NCBI RefSeq assembly: GCF_004745865.1
Contig: NZ_SRKZ01000005.1
Coordinates: forward strand, 423,590-487,589
Direction of reading: 5' to 3'
DNA length: 64,000 bases
Source: Hymenobacter wooponensis
Lineage (GTDB): Bacteria; Bacteroidota; Bacteroidia; Cytophagales; Hymenobacteraceae
Part shown: one piece after another, positions 1-8,144 of the stretch
Position numbering within the stretch: the stretch's first letter is position 1
How the letters are laid out: the number at the start of each line of letters is the position of its first letter
Translations under genes and position numbers: made by a program
The notes under the pieces: model-generated
Seen by the model: the letters and a program-made list of their open reading frames with translations, nothing else
What the model was told of the DNA's origin: nothing
The model's database searches: none

Positions 1-53
1 GATAACTGCTAGTCTTCCTCTGCTGCGTACCACTTCCAGAACACAGATAGAAG

Positions 54-443
54 TTAATATTCCGAGGCAGAGCTACGGTACATCATCTCCAGCAAGCTCA
101 CTGCACTCACTACTATTCCAATAGCATATCCGCAGGCATAATAGTGGTTGGGCACTAAGCCAATGACCTCGTCTGACGGCGAGAAAGAGGCAAATAACAT
201 GAAGCATAGCACCTCGTGCACAATGGTGCAGCTCCATAGTACCGCCGACTTTGTTGAGGAGGTTGACTTTTTCAGTAGTGACCACCGGAAGCCAAACAAT
301 ATCAGTCCCGGCCAAGCAATAGGCACTAGCAGCATAAGGTTCATTAGTATGATGGTGATAGTATCCTTCATTTGTTGAGCCCAAGCCAGAGCAATGGCTA
401 CACCAGACTGCTCGGTAGCGGTTACAGCTTCAGAAGATTGCAT
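54..443 (-). CDS. Small hypothetical membrane protein
   Basis: 129 residues with about three hydrophobic segments (roughly residues 28-50, 65-85 and 100-120) and a basic loop with KKS in between, so an inner-membrane protein is likely. I do not recognise the family. It is the last gene of a minus-strand series of small membrane proteins (530-1529) that follow a large membrane protein and a regulator, 87 bases after the preceding stop. The ATG at 443 is the first in frame. Function unknown; it could also be transcribed separately. Confidence 0.7.
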   Translation of the reverse strand: MQSSEAVTATEQSGVAIALAWAQQMKDTITIILMNLMLLVPIAWPGLILFGFRWSLLKKSTSSTKSAVLWSCTIVHEVLCFMLFASFSPSDEVIGLVPNHYYACGYAIGIVVSAVSLLEMMYRSSASEY

Positions 444-529
444 ACAGAGGTAGAGTAAAAGTCTTGGTTAGAAATGGAGAAGAGGCTGGTTTCTGGCTTA
501 ATGGCTAAGCCCCCAATTGGTGCCGTCCA

Positions 530-910
530 TTAGCCAGCTATTAGCAGCCAGCTTATCCCGATGACGCCGGGTATTAGCAACACGCCACCAGCTACGTAGG
601 CACTCCAGGCCGCTAAGCGCCAGCAGAATTGCCAGATTATGCTGTGCAATGAGTTGGCTACCTGATTGGCAGTGCGCCCAATCTGCCAGGGCAGAACCAA
701 TAAGCAAACAAGCCCCAAGAGCATGCACCACTTTTCGCTGCCCGGCGTGTGCGGCCAGATTTCCTGCTGGAATATTATATTCAGTAGGCTGAATAGGCCT
801 AGGCCTATCATCCACCAGAAGCCGGCCGGAGCAGCGGGCAGCACGGTATTTAACCCGAAGCGGAACAGGCGCCCGATGGGGTCAGGGGGGCTAAAACTCT
901 GGCGGCTCAT
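530..910 (-). CDS. Small hypothetical membrane protein, translationally coupled
   Basis: 126 residues from the ATG at 910, beginning MSRQSFSPPDPIGRLF, with about three membrane segments (near residues 28-48, 62-80 and 95-124). The reading frame is open further upstream, but the ATG at 908-910 overlaps the stop of the preceding gene in an ATGA arrangement, which is the most economical start. Such overlap indicates translational coupling with 907-1287. No recognisable domain. Probably a subunit or accessory of the membrane system encoded just upstream. Confidence 0.75.
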   Translation of the reverse strand: MSRQSFSPPDPIGRLFRFGLNTVLPAAPAGFWWMIGLGLFSLLNIIFQQEIWPHTPGSEKWCMLLGLVCLLVLPWQIGRTANQVANSLHSIIWQFCWRLAAWSAYVAGGVLLIPGVIGISWLLIAG

Positions 911-1287
911 AGCTGCAGCCAGCTGGCGGCAAGCCCTACCACTGCGGCAGCACTCCCGATGTGAAAAATGACGCACGTCCAGAACACCACATCGCGCTGC
1001 CACTGCGGCGCATCAAGCAGGCTGCCCGGCGAGCTGGGCAAGGCCAGGGGAAGGGTGCCCCAATGCAGTGTGGTTAGGTTCGTGACGGCTAGCAACAGGC
1101 CTAGCAGCCAGGGCTGAAACCAAAAGCGCTCCAGCTGATGTGCGGCCATGGCGTCATTGTGACCACTCGCGTACCAGGCCGGAAACTGGCTCCACATCCA
1201 GAGCACGGCCAGCGCTAGGATGAGCACCGATAAGCTGCGGCCAGCTGACACGCGAGAAGCCAGCAGCGGAGTACCAGCCCGGCTCAT
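907..1287 (-). CDS. Small hypothetical membrane protein, translationally coupled
   Basis: 126 residues with three or four hydrophobic stretches (about 15-33, 55-72 and 96-122). It begins MSRAGTPLL, close to the MSRQSF start of the next gene, though the rest differs. Its start overlaps the stop of 1284-1529 by four bases (ATGA at 1284-1287), and its own stop overlaps the next start the same way, so three consecutive genes are coupled. Family not recognised. Confidence 0.75.
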   Translation of the reverse strand: MSRAGTPLLASRVSAGRSLSVLILALAVLWMWSQFPAWYASGHNDAMAAHQLERFWFQPWLLGLLLAVTNLTTLHWGTLPLALPSSPGSLLDAPQWQRDVVFWTCVIFHIGSAAAVVGLAASWLQL

Positions 1288-1529
1288 GGTGCAACCGCCA
1301 CGGCGGGCGAAGCCCCCGGCGCCCAGAGCAGCATCACGTGCAGTAGGGTCCAGAGTAAGAGGCTGAGTAAAAAGCTAGCGCCAGGCAATACCGCTAGGTA
1401 TAAACGCCGAGCACGCTCTGAGGGCGTAGCAGCCAGCTCCCGCCAGCTTAGCAGGTAGGCTAGGCCACCTATGCACGCAGCGCATAGGAGCCCACCGCCT
1501 GCGGTCAAGAACATGGGAAGAAGTGTCAT
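1284..1529 (-). CDS. Small hypothetical membrane protein
   Basis: 81 residues, nearly all hydrophobic, with two predicted membrane helices (about 5-27 and 45-72) joined by an arginine-rich loop (RELAATPSERARR). It is the first of three genes chained by ATGA overlaps and lies 54 bases after the stop of the large membrane protein at 1584-3230, so it is likely in the same transcript. The family is not recognised. Confidence 0.7.
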   Translation of the reverse strand: MTLLPMFLTAGGGLLCAACIGGLAYLLSWRELAATPSERARRLYLAVLPGASFLLSLLLWTLLHVMLLWAPGASPAVAVAP

Positions 1530-1583
1530 AACGACTACACAATGAGTGGAAATACCGGATTGATTTAGCCCTCTACTACTGGC

Positions 1584-3230
1584 CTAGGGGGCAACCTTAG
1601 TCTGGGGCTGCCCATACAATTCTTCGTAAGCCTGGGCTTCAGCGTAGGTCCAGCTTTGCCAGGTGTGGTAGCGGGGATAGGCTTCTTTCCAGCGCTGCAA
1701 GCGTTGCTTCACCAGCCGGTGAGCCTCTGCCGGAGTGAATTGCGTTTCGCCGTAGCCTGAATCATTAATCACCACAATGCGCGTCATGCCATCTAGCACG
1801 GCCTCCCGGGCAGCCAATTCGGGTAGCATCCGCTCGGGCATATCCAGCAGAAAGCCCAGATTCACTTCCTTGAAGCGGGGCTGCAGGTTGTAGCGCGTAA
1901 TCCAAACCTCCCAGTTGCCCGCGGCTAGCCCAAGTACTAGTGCATACACTGCCCAAGCATTCAGGCGAACCAGAGAGAAAGCAGAGCGCCGCTGCCAGAT
2001 TTTAAGCAGCACGGTTCCCAATCCGAACAGGGTCAGGAGCAGAAAGCCATATACTCCAATGCGCTTGTAGGCCAGTTCAGTGTGCAGGATGTAATAGTAA
2101 TTGCGCAGGCCTACTGAAATAACGAGCACCACGTTCTGCACCACCCAAATGGTAGCGCCCCAGCGCAAAGCGGGCAGGCCTTGCTGGTAGAAGTTGAGGT
2201 TGCGGCGAAAGAACCACAGCACAATACCCATGGCTACCAGAATACTCAGGATGAGCACGTAGGTACCCTCATGCACGAATTGCGTCAGGTCGAAGCCGGG
2301 GCGGGGCGTAAAGCCAAACCACAGCAGGTTGACGTCGAGGGCATTTACTACCAGCAGCAACACGTTCACTAGCCCGAACACAGCTAGTGCCGCCAGATAC
2401 TCCTTGCGCAGGTCAAGGGTGCGAAACTTCTTGAAGCTGAAGTCGGGGCGCCGCACGGCCAAGGAAGCCACCCGGTCGCGTTGGCGCCGCACAAACTCCC
2501 CGAAGCGCGACTCCTGATCGAGGAAGTAGTGATACGGCACGATGACGATAGCTCCTGCCGTGAGTACGAATCCAACTAGGAAGAACAACAGGTGCGGCAC
2601 CGATATGCCCGCCAGCACTTGGCCGAGCCACTCTTCTAGCGCACCAAAAAGCCGGTGGCCTAGCTCCGCGTACTGTGGGCTCCCAAGGGAAAACAGCACA
2701 TGAAACACGCCCAGTGTTACGAGAGGCAGTAGTAATATCCGGCTATAGAAACGAGCACGGGCCCAGCCTGCCGAGCCACCAACTGGTAGGTGCAGGTAAG
2801 GCAGAAGCGCGGGCAGCGCTAGTGTGGCACTTGCCAGCGCCGTGAGTAAGGCGTAGGCCACCTGCCGAAGTAACGGCTGGTTACGGTAACCCAGAAATAG
2901 CCCCAGCGACACCACACAAGCCAGCCGCGCCGCCCCCGACCCCAGCCAGACTACCAAGCCCGAACTGAGAAGCGTGCCCAATAGCATTGTCCAGAACCCA
3001 GCTGACTTCCATTGGGGAGCATGACGCGGCAAGCCTAGCAGTGTGACTACCACCACAAACAGCGAGTACAGGGCCAAGTTTACCCCAACCTCCTGATTCC
3101 AGAATAGAACATCGAAGGCAATGGCACCCAACGGCACCATCAATTTCTGCAGGATGCTGAGCGGAATAGGTTGCGCCCGATGTGCACGTGGCTCGGACAC
3201 GGCACCAGCTAGTGAAGCAAATGAAGTCAT
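1584..3230 (-). CDS. Large polytopic membrane protein, DUF4153/DUF4173-like
   Basis: 548 residues with about a dozen hydrophobic segments. A soluble-looking C-terminal tail of about 100 residues contains NDSGYGETQFTPAEAHRL. The architecture and tail (YALVLGLAAGNWEVWITRYN) resemble the uncharacterised DUF4153/DUF4173 membrane families of Bacteroidota; the family name is from memory and only moderately sure. It follows the winged-helix regulator in the same direction, and a palindrome at 3249-3263 lies 18 bases before its ATG, so it may have its own regulated promoter. Its TAG stop sits in the TAGGCCA word. Function unknown. Confidence 0.85.
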   Translation of the reverse strand: MTSFASLAGAVSEPRAHRAQPIPLSILQKLMVPLGAIAFDVLFWNQEVGVNLALYSLFVVVVTLLGLPRHAPQWKSAGFWTMLLGTLLSSGLVVWLGSGAARLACVVSLGLFLGYRNQPLLRQVAYALLTALASATLALPALLPYLHLPVGGSAGWARARFYSRILLLPLVTLGVFHVLFSLGSPQYAELGHRLFGALEEWLGQVLAGISVPHLLFFLVGFVLTAGAIVIVPYHYFLDQESRFGEFVRRQRDRVASLAVRRPDFSFKKFRTLDLRKEYLAALAVFGLVNVLLLVVNALDVNLLWFGFTPRPGFDLTQFVHEGTYVLILSILVAMGIVLWFFRRNLNFYQQGLPALRWGATIWVVQNVVLVISVGLRNYYYILHTELAYKRIGVYGFLLLTLFGLGTVLLKIWQRRSAFSLVRLNAWAVYALVLGLAAGNWEVWITRYNLQPRFKEVNLGFLLDMPERMLPELAAREAVLDGMTRIVVINDSGYGETQFTPAEAHRLVKQRLQRWKEAYPRYHTWQSWTYAEAQAYEELYGQPQTKVAP

Positions 3231-3248
3231 AGTTAATATTTGAAAGAA

Positions 3249-3263
3249 CTTTGAATTACAAAG
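3249..3263 (-). promoter_or_regulatory. Putative operator palindrome CTTTG-n5-CAAAG
   Basis: The sequence CTTTGAATTACAAAG has perfect 5-base arms, extending to ACTTTG/CAAAGT at 3248-3264. It lies just upstream of the gene at 1584-3230. A near-identical site precedes the first gene of the same cluster (4320-4334). Both are followed, in the direction of transcription, by AAAGTnCTTT. The likely ligand is the winged-helix regulator encoded between the two sites (inference). Confidence 0.6.
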
Positions 3264-3279
3264 TATAGGGGCAAAAAAA

Positions 3280-3609
3280 TTAGCCGCTTGGGCGCAGCAG
3301 TTTTTCGAGGGCCGTTAAGTGGTCCTGAAAAGCCTGTTTTCCTTCTGTCGAGGCTGAATACGTGGTATTGGGCTTCTTCCCAACGAATTGCTTGCTCACG
3401 GCCACATACCCTGCTTTCTCAAGGGCCGATACGTGGCTGGCCAGGTTACCGTCGGTTAGGTCAAGGGCTTCTTTCAACTCATTGAAGCTCACCGTTTCGT
3501 TCGCCATGAGCACAGCCATTACGCCCAACCGCACGCGGTTGTCAAAAGCTTTATTAAGCGTATGGATAACATGTTTCACAGGCAAGTTTCCCGAGGAAGC
3601 AACAGGCAC
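3280..3609 (-). CDS. Winged-helix transcriptional regulator (PF13601-like)
   Basis: 109 residues, all one winged-helix domain: AFDNRVRLGVMAVLM (helix 1), SFNELKEALDLTDGNLASHV (helix-turn-helix) and KKPNTTYSASTEGKQAF (wing and last helix). This matches the small MarR/ArsR-like winged-helix regulators of the PF13601 type, which usually sit beside membrane-protein genes. No ligand or metal-binding cysteines are visible. It lies between two membrane-protein genes on the same strand. Two identical-looking palindromes (3249-3263 and 4320-4334) flank the region and are good candidates for its operators, probably for repression of the whole cluster. Confidence 0.9.
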   Translation of the reverse strand: MPVASSGNLPVKHVIHTLNKAFDNRVRLGVMAVLMANETVSFNELKEALDLTDGNLASHVSALEKAGYVAVSKQFVGKKPNTTYSASTEGKQAFQDHLTALEKLLRPSG

Positions 3610-3645
3610 TAGGCCATAAAGAAGGTGAGAATGGTAAACCAGTAG

Positions 3646-4308
3646 CTAGGCCTGTTTACGCTCGTAGCGGTTGTACATGAGCAGCCCATAGAGGATGTGA
3701 CCAAACCCAAAACCGAGCGCAAAGAACGCCAACCCAAAGCCGGGGAGCAACACAGCAACTAATCCGAGCACAATTTGGGTGAGGCCAAGCCAGCGAATTT
3801 CTTCGAGCGTGTACTTGCTACCGTTCAGTAAAGCTAGGCCGTAGAACGTCAGCAGCCCCGGCACAACCAAGCTTACCGCACCGCGCACATACAGCGCCAG
3901 GCAAAATAACCCGCCAGCAACCAGCGGTATAGCCAGGCTAATGGCCAAGCGGCGGCCCAGCGCACTCCAAACGGGCAGCCCAGCTTGCCGGGCGCGGCGC
4001 ACTGTGAAAAACGTAGCCACTACTAAGGCCACTGCAATTATGCCCAAGGCAAACCCCAACAAATAGGGCAGCACCAACAGCCTTTCCGACTCAGTACTTT
4101 GCAGCAACCGCAGGTAGCCCACCGTACCGTAGCTGCTGCTCGGAAACCAGCGCAGCAAAAACCAGTGGCCTAGGCCAGCTCCCGCTAGCGCTACTACGCC
4201 CGCCCCTACCCCGGAGAGGCCGCTCAAGGAAATGAAGCGGGAGGAACGCTCCATGATGGCGCGAATCTCAGTAAGCTGGGCAAGCGGATCGGTGGCGGGC
4301 TGCATCAT
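3646..4308 (-). CDS. Hypothetical membrane protein, first gene of regulator operon
   Basis: About 220 residues from the ATG at 4308, beginning MMQPATDPLAQLTEIRAIMERSS. The open frame continues upstream to 4464, but that extension is not protein-like and contains the operator palindrome. Six hydrophobic segments follow a short amphipathic N-terminus, so it is a polytopic inner-membrane protein. It ends 36 bases before the regulator and its TAG stop lies in GGCCTAG. Membrane proteins of this shape commonly precede PF13601-type regulators in Bacteroidota. The biochemical role is unknown. Confidence 0.8.
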   Translation of the reverse strand: MMQPATDPLAQLTEIRAIMERSSRFISLSGLSGVGAGVVALAGAGLGHWFLLRWFPSSSYGTVGYLRLLQSTESERLLVLPYLLGFALGIIAVALVVATFFTVRRARQAGLPVWSALGRRLAISLAIPLVAGGLFCLALYVRGAVSLVVPGLLTFYGLALLNGSKYTLEEIRWLGLTQIVLGLVAVLLPGFGLAFFALGFGFGHILYGLLMYNRYERKQA

Positions 4309-4319
4309 AGCTAAAAGCA

Positions 4320-4334
4320 CTTTGTATTGCAAAG
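4320..4334 (-). promoter_or_regulatory. Putative operator palindrome CTTTG-n5-CAAAG
   Basis: CTTTGTATTGCAAAG with perfect 5-base arms, 11 bases upstream of the ATG at 4308. It shares arms, spacing and the downstream AAAGTnCTTT context with 3249-3263. Being this close to the start codon, occupancy would block initiation of a short-leader transcript. Assignment to the neighbouring regulator is inference. Confidence 0.6.
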
Positions 4335-4467
4335 CACAGCAAACTTCTTCGGCATTGCAAGCCTCATTGGCTATATTTTTATGTGTAATGCTAGAGGCTC
4401 CAGTATCAATACAACTAGTGTAATAACTCTTTGCATCATATTTAACTCTCAGCAGGCCTGTCATTCT

Positions 4468-4836
4468 ATGCTAACTCAAGAGTTCTTCACTCTATTAGAG
4501 TACACCTTTACTCATGCTTTGGCTGAGTCAGATAACGAAGAGTTGCGCAGGTACTGGTGCGATGGAGTACTCTACCCTGAATGGGAAGAAGAGTATCTAC
4601 CCCAGCATGTTACAAAAAGTAAGGAGATTATTTTGCGAGCTTGGATGGAAGGAAGAAGTGGCAAGAAAAAGCCACTTACCCATCAAATACATCCTTTACA
4701 CTTGGGACTAGGAAAACTATCTCTTAAAACGTATTTGAGAGGGCAAGACCTATCAAAATGGATTATCGAAGGCATAGATCCAACGTGGGTGACTCTAGAT
4801 GAAAAAGGGATGACCTTCTTCATCCAATTACCTTAG
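4468..4836 (+). CDS. Hypothetical soluble protein
   Basis: 122 residues from the ATG at 4468 (MLTQEFFTLLEYTF). The upstream in-frame extension to 4327 is low quality and overlaps the divergent operon's operator. The protein is acidic and then basic, with many tryptophan and tyrosine residues (RRYWCDGVLYPEWEEEYLP, LRAWMEGRSGKKKP) and no signal peptide or membrane segment, so it is probably cytoplasmic. Codon use is more AT-rich than in the neighbours. No family recognised. It stands alone, divergent from the operon before it. Confidence 0.65.
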   Translation: MLTQEFFTLLEYTFTHALAESDNEELRRYWCDGVLYPEWEEEYLPQHVTKSKEIILRAWMEGRSGKKKPLTHQIHPLHLGLGKLSLKTYLRGQDLSKWIIEGIDPTWVTLDEKGMTFFIQLP

Positions 4837-5189
4837 TGGTACTCACTTAACCGCTACCAGTAATCAGCAAACTCTATTTACCCTCTGGCTGATCTTAACT
4901 GAGCTACACTTACTGAATCGAACGCAACACTCTAGGTCTGCCATACTGCTTCTTCAATCCAAGCATGATCTATTTCTAACGCCTTTACCCTTTAAGAAGA
5001 GGCCCAATTCACCTTTCCCAAACCAGGAATGAAGGTGTCAAAATAGTCCTCAAATTCCCATAAAAACACTGTTTACACGCAAACTGGCGCGCTTTTATTC
5101 AACGTAAATCCCGGTGTTCTTATCCTTCAACCATTCCCACTTCCCTCCGATTGCAGTCGGGTTAGTGGCCTAGCTTATCTCACTCAGTT
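4837..5189 (+). other. Intergenic gap, no gene seen
   Basis: About 350 bases between a hypothetical gene and the membrane protein at 5190. It holds only short open frames. A TGGCCTAG word lies at 5166-5173, just before the next start. No hairpin terminator or clear promoter was identified. Confidence 0.5.
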
Positions 5190-5609
5190 ATGATTAACTC
5201 TTACCCCTCCGTTCAGTCTACTTTTGTTCGGACGCTGCTACTGTGGCTGCTTAGCAACCTGGGCGGTACCTTGTGGCTCACGATTGACTTCTCCCTCGAC
5301 CGGCTAGCTGATTATTCCATTGCCCTACTGGTGGGGTTAGTTGCGGCTATGGTATCCATGGTGATAATTCCCCTTGTGGTTCCATTTTTTGCCGTCATGA
5401 CCCGCTACTCCGATTGGCCCCGGCGGACAATGGCTTTGCTGGGCGTAAGTCTGTACTTTTTGGTGGCAAACTACTTGTTGCTGTTGCTACTGCCCGTTAC
5501 TTCACTTATTGGTTTACTAGATTTATCGCTGCCTTATCTGGGCTCAGCCATTCTAACCGTACTATGGCTGTATGGCCCAGCGGCCCGCGCTGAGTTGGCT
5601 CATGCCTAA
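5190..5609 (+). CDS. Hypothetical four-helix membrane protein
   Basis: 139 residues with four strongly hydrophobic segments (about 14-32, 42-72, 82-108 and 112-130), consistent with a small inner-membrane protein. No family recognised. It is followed after 39 bases by a methyltransferase and then a UbiA prenyltransferase on the same strand, so the three probably form a small operon for a membrane-associated isoprenoid product (inference). Confidence 0.75.
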   Translation: MINSYPSVQSTFVRTLLLWLLSNLGGTLWLTIDFSLDRLADYSIALLVGLVAAMVSMVIIPLVVPFFAVMTRYSDWPRRTMALLGVSLYFLVANYLLLLLLPVTSLIGLLDLSLPYLGSAILTVLWLYGPAARAELAHA

Positions 5610-5648
5610 GCTAGTAGCCTGGGCAGCGTTTTCTGCGTACGTACGCGG

Positions 5649-6443
5649 GTGAAAGTTCGCCTCCAGCTATTCGAGTTTGAAGACCTGCCCTGGTTTCCGC
5701 GCGTGATTCGGGCGGGCATGATGGATTACCTGCGTTTCATGATTTCCGCGCTGGGTACTTATCAGCCCATTGTGCCCCTATTACGAGACGCCTTACGGCA
5801 AACCAAGCAGCCTCACATTCTGGAACTGGGTGCCGGGGCCGGCGGCGGTACCGAAGGTGTGCTACGTACGATACAGAATACCGGGCTCCCGCAGGCGCGC
5901 ATCTGCCTTACAGACCTGTACCCACAACCGGCGGCGTGGCAGCTGCTGGCCAGCCGCACGCCGGGCTTGGAGTTTGAGCCCACTGCGGTTGATGCTACGG
6001 CCGTACCACCTGGCCTGGGCGGTTTCCGCACGGTATTCTCAGCCTTTCACCATTTCTCACCGCACCTGGCGGAGGCAATCTTGGCGGATGCCGTGCGCCA
6101 ACGAGCGGGCATTGGTGTATTTGAAGGGGCCGGCAAGCATTGGGCGGAAATTGGGCTGGCGCTTACGGTGCTACCCGTGGCCCAACTGCTCATTACGCCC
6201 TTCATCCGTCCGTTTCGCTGGAGCCGACTTTTCTTCACCTACCTGGTGCCGCTCATCCCATTATTCACCATGTGGGATGGTTGCGTATCTATTCTGCGCA
6301 TGTACCCACCGGAGCAGCTCCTCGCTCTTGCCCACCGCGCCGACCCCGCGGGCACTTTTACTTGGCAAGCCGGCAAAGTGCGCCATTGGTGGGGCCCGCA
6401 GGTAACGTACCTAGTGGGTATTCCGCGGGATACTACGCCGTAA
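5649..6443 (+). CDS. Class I SAM-dependent methyltransferase-like protein
   Basis: 264 residues with a Rossmann-type SAM motif I, HILELGAGAGGGTEGVL (about residues 55-72), an acidic residue after strand 2 (LTDLYPQ) and a later FSAFHHFSP segment typical of motif IV-post. A hydrophobic stretch near 180-215 may be membrane-associated. The GTG at 5649 is chosen because the N-terminus MKVRLQLFEFEDLPWFP looks native and conserved in type; the next ATG would cut it off. It sits between a membrane protein and a UbiA prenyltransferase, so methylation of a prenylated lipid is a reasonable guess. The substrate cannot be read from sequence. Confidence 0.85.
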   Translation: MKVRLQLFEFEDLPWFPRVIRAGMMDYLRFMISALGTYQPIVPLLRDALRQTKQPHILELGAGAGGGTEGVLRTIQNTGLPQARICLTDLYPQPAAWQLLASRTPGLEFEPTAVDATAVPPGLGGFRTVFSAFHHFSPHLAEAILADAVRQRAGIGVFEGAGKHWAEIGLALTVLPVAQLLITPFIRPFRWSRLFFTYLVPLIPLFTMWDGCVSILRMYPPEQLLALAHRADPAGTFTWQAGKVRHWWGPQVTYLVGIPRDTTP

Positions 6444-6512
6444 GCCGTAGCTTGCGCAACCCGCCGCCGGAACCTGCTTCTGCGCTTCCGCTCCCAACGG
6501 CGCTGCTTGCCC

Positions 6513-7394
6513 ATGTCACTTGCCGCCTACCGTCGCGCGTTGCCCCTGCTGCGCATTCCCTTTTCCGTGTACCTAATGCCGGTGTTCTGGTTTGGGCTGA
6601 GTGCCCTACGCCAACCTTTCAGCATCAGTCGGGCCGTTGGTGTTTTCGTGATTCTACACCTACTAGCTTATCCAGCATCTAACGGCTACAATAGCTATTA
6701 CGACCGTGACGAGGAAAGCATTGGCGGCCTTAAACACCCGCCCAAAGTTTCCCCTGAGCTACTGCATCTGGTGTGGCTATTTGATGTGCTGGCTGTGCTA
6801 GGTGGCCTACTCCTGAATATTTGGTTTGGCCTTCTGGTAGCAGTATACCTTCTGGTTTCGAAGGCCTACAGCTTTGAGGGGATTCGCTTAAAGAAATACC
6901 CGTTGATCAGCACTATGGTAGTAGTGGTATTTCAAGGCGCCTACACTTTTCTGATGACGCAAGTAGGAGTAAATGCCAGCCTAACCGAGATTCTGGCGCC
7001 TCAGAACATACTAGTTGCGGTGGTGAGTAGCCTGTTCCTGTGCGGCTCCTACCCGCTCACTCAGGTGTACCAGCATAATGAAGACGCCCGCCGCGGCGAC
7101 CAAACTCTGAGCTTACGCCTGGGCATCCGGGGCACGTTTGTATTTGCTGGCCTAGGCCTGTTAACCGGTGCCGTTGTTTTGGCCCTGGCCTATGTCTGGC
7201 GGCAGGAGCTTCCTAACCTCTATATTTTCCTGCTTGCCACCGGCCCAGTGGTGCTCCTGTTTCTAAGTTGGGCCCGAGCCGTGTGGCAGTCACCCGCTAA
7301 TGCCAATTTTGAGCGAACCATGCGTATGAACCAGGTTTCCTCGTTATGCTTGAGCGCCGCATTCTTGGTGATGTTGATGCACCATTGGCTCTAG
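6513..7394 (+). CDS. UbiA-family prenyltransferase
   Basis: 293 residues from the ATG at 6513; a TTG two codons upstream is also possible. The UbiA signatures are present: a first Asp-rich motif in NSYYDRDEES (about residues 70-79), and a second in NEDARRGDQT (about 190-199), with KAYS between them. About eight membrane helices. These integral membrane enzymes join an isoprenoid diphosphate to an acceptor (quinones, haem O, chlorophyll); which acceptor is used here is not evident. Preceded by a methyltransferase in a likely operon. The TAG stop is part of CTAGGCCA. Confidence 0.9.
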   Translation: MSLAAYRRALPLLRIPFSVYLMPVFWFGLSALRQPFSISRAVGVFVILHLLAYPASNGYNSYYDRDEESIGGLKHPPKVSPELLHLVWLFDVLAVLGGLLLNIWFGLLVAVYLLVSKAYSFEGIRLKKYPLISTMVVVVFQGAYTFLMTQVGVNASLTEILAPQNILVAVVSSLFLCGSYPLTQVYQHNEDARRGDQTLSLRLGIRGTFVFAGLGLLTGAVVLALAYVWRQELPNLYIFLLATGPVVLLFLSWARAVWQSPANANFERTMRMNQVSSLCLSAAFLVMLMHHWL

Positions 7395-7494
7395 GCCACC
7401 CGCGTAGGGTACATTAGCCGGCAGCTCAACCCCAACAGTAGCTTTACGCGTAGAACGCTATATTCCCTGACCGAACTATTTACCTGACTCTGCT

Positions 7495-8097
7495 ATGCGC
7501 CGTACCCTTTTCTGGCTGCTGCCCTTGGTAGGAGCCTGCTCCTCCCCCGCCGAGCAAGCCACTACCTCTTCTGACACTGATTCGGCGCAAACAGTGGCTG
7601 AACCTATGGATACGGCCCGGCCAGCGGCAGTCAATGCTCAGTCAGACACCTTGAAGGTGGTTCGTAAGCGGCACATATTTTCCGCTGCAGCTACCCCCGA
7701 CGTATTTACGTTGGCTCTCCGTGGCCCCAATTTGCTTAGCAGCGAGGCGGTATTTACCATCACCACTGCTAGCGGCCAGGTTATTTTTCGGGAAGTGCTA
7801 ACCGCTCCCGATTTGGAAGCCGCGCTGGTTTACGAGATGAAAGGCCCAACTGCTACCCAGGCAGAGCGTGAAGCCTACGTCCGCCGCCGTCTAGACGAGT
7901 TTTTCGCGGATAAAAACTTCCAGCGTCCGGCAGTACCGGCCGCCGCTACCTACCAGCCTGGTCTAGCCGATCGGGCCGCTTGGGATGACCTCCATCGCCG
8001 GCCTGATGCCCTTAGCTTTCACTATTTAGTAGGGAAAGAAGACCTCCGGGTAATTGCCTGGTCGCCACTCCGCAAACAGGTAGTGCGCGTGCAATAG
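7495..8097 (+). CDS. Hypothetical lipoprotein
   Basis: 200 residues with a lipoprotein signal peptide: MRRTLFWLLPLVGAC, lipobox LVGAC with the cysteine at 15, followed by a Ser/Thr/Ala-rich linker to about residue 55. The mature part (about 56-200) is a soluble domain without a family that I recognise; it contains FTITTASGQVIFREVL and a later LSFHYLVGKEDLRV. Likely anchored in the outer or inner membrane facing the periplasm. It is monocistronic and converges with the DsbA-like gene. Confidence 0.8.
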   Translation: MRRTLFWLLPLVGACSSPAEQATTSSDTDSAQTVAEPMDTARPAAVNAQSDTLKVVRKRHIFSAAATPDVFTLALRGPNLLSSEAVFTITTASGQVIFREVLTAPDLEAALVYEMKGPTATQAEREAYVRRRLDEFFADKNFQRPAVPAAATYQPGLADRAAWDDLHRRPDALSFHYLVGKEDLRVIAWSPLRKQVVRVQ

Positions 8098-8118
8098 CCA
8101 GCTGCTTTTTTCATAGCC

Positions 8119-8144
8119 AGAGGCCTAGAAATTTCTAGGCCTCT
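8119..8144. terminator. 26-base perfect palindrome between convergent genes
   Basis: The two halves are exact reverse complements; the core is AGGCCTAGAAA and its complement at 8121-8142, extended by two base pairs. It contains the TAG stop of the minus-strand gene at 8135 and lies between convergent genes. A T-run lies on its left side, so it can serve as a bidirectional terminator. Both arms are copies of the window's abundant GGCCTAG word. Confidence 0.6.
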
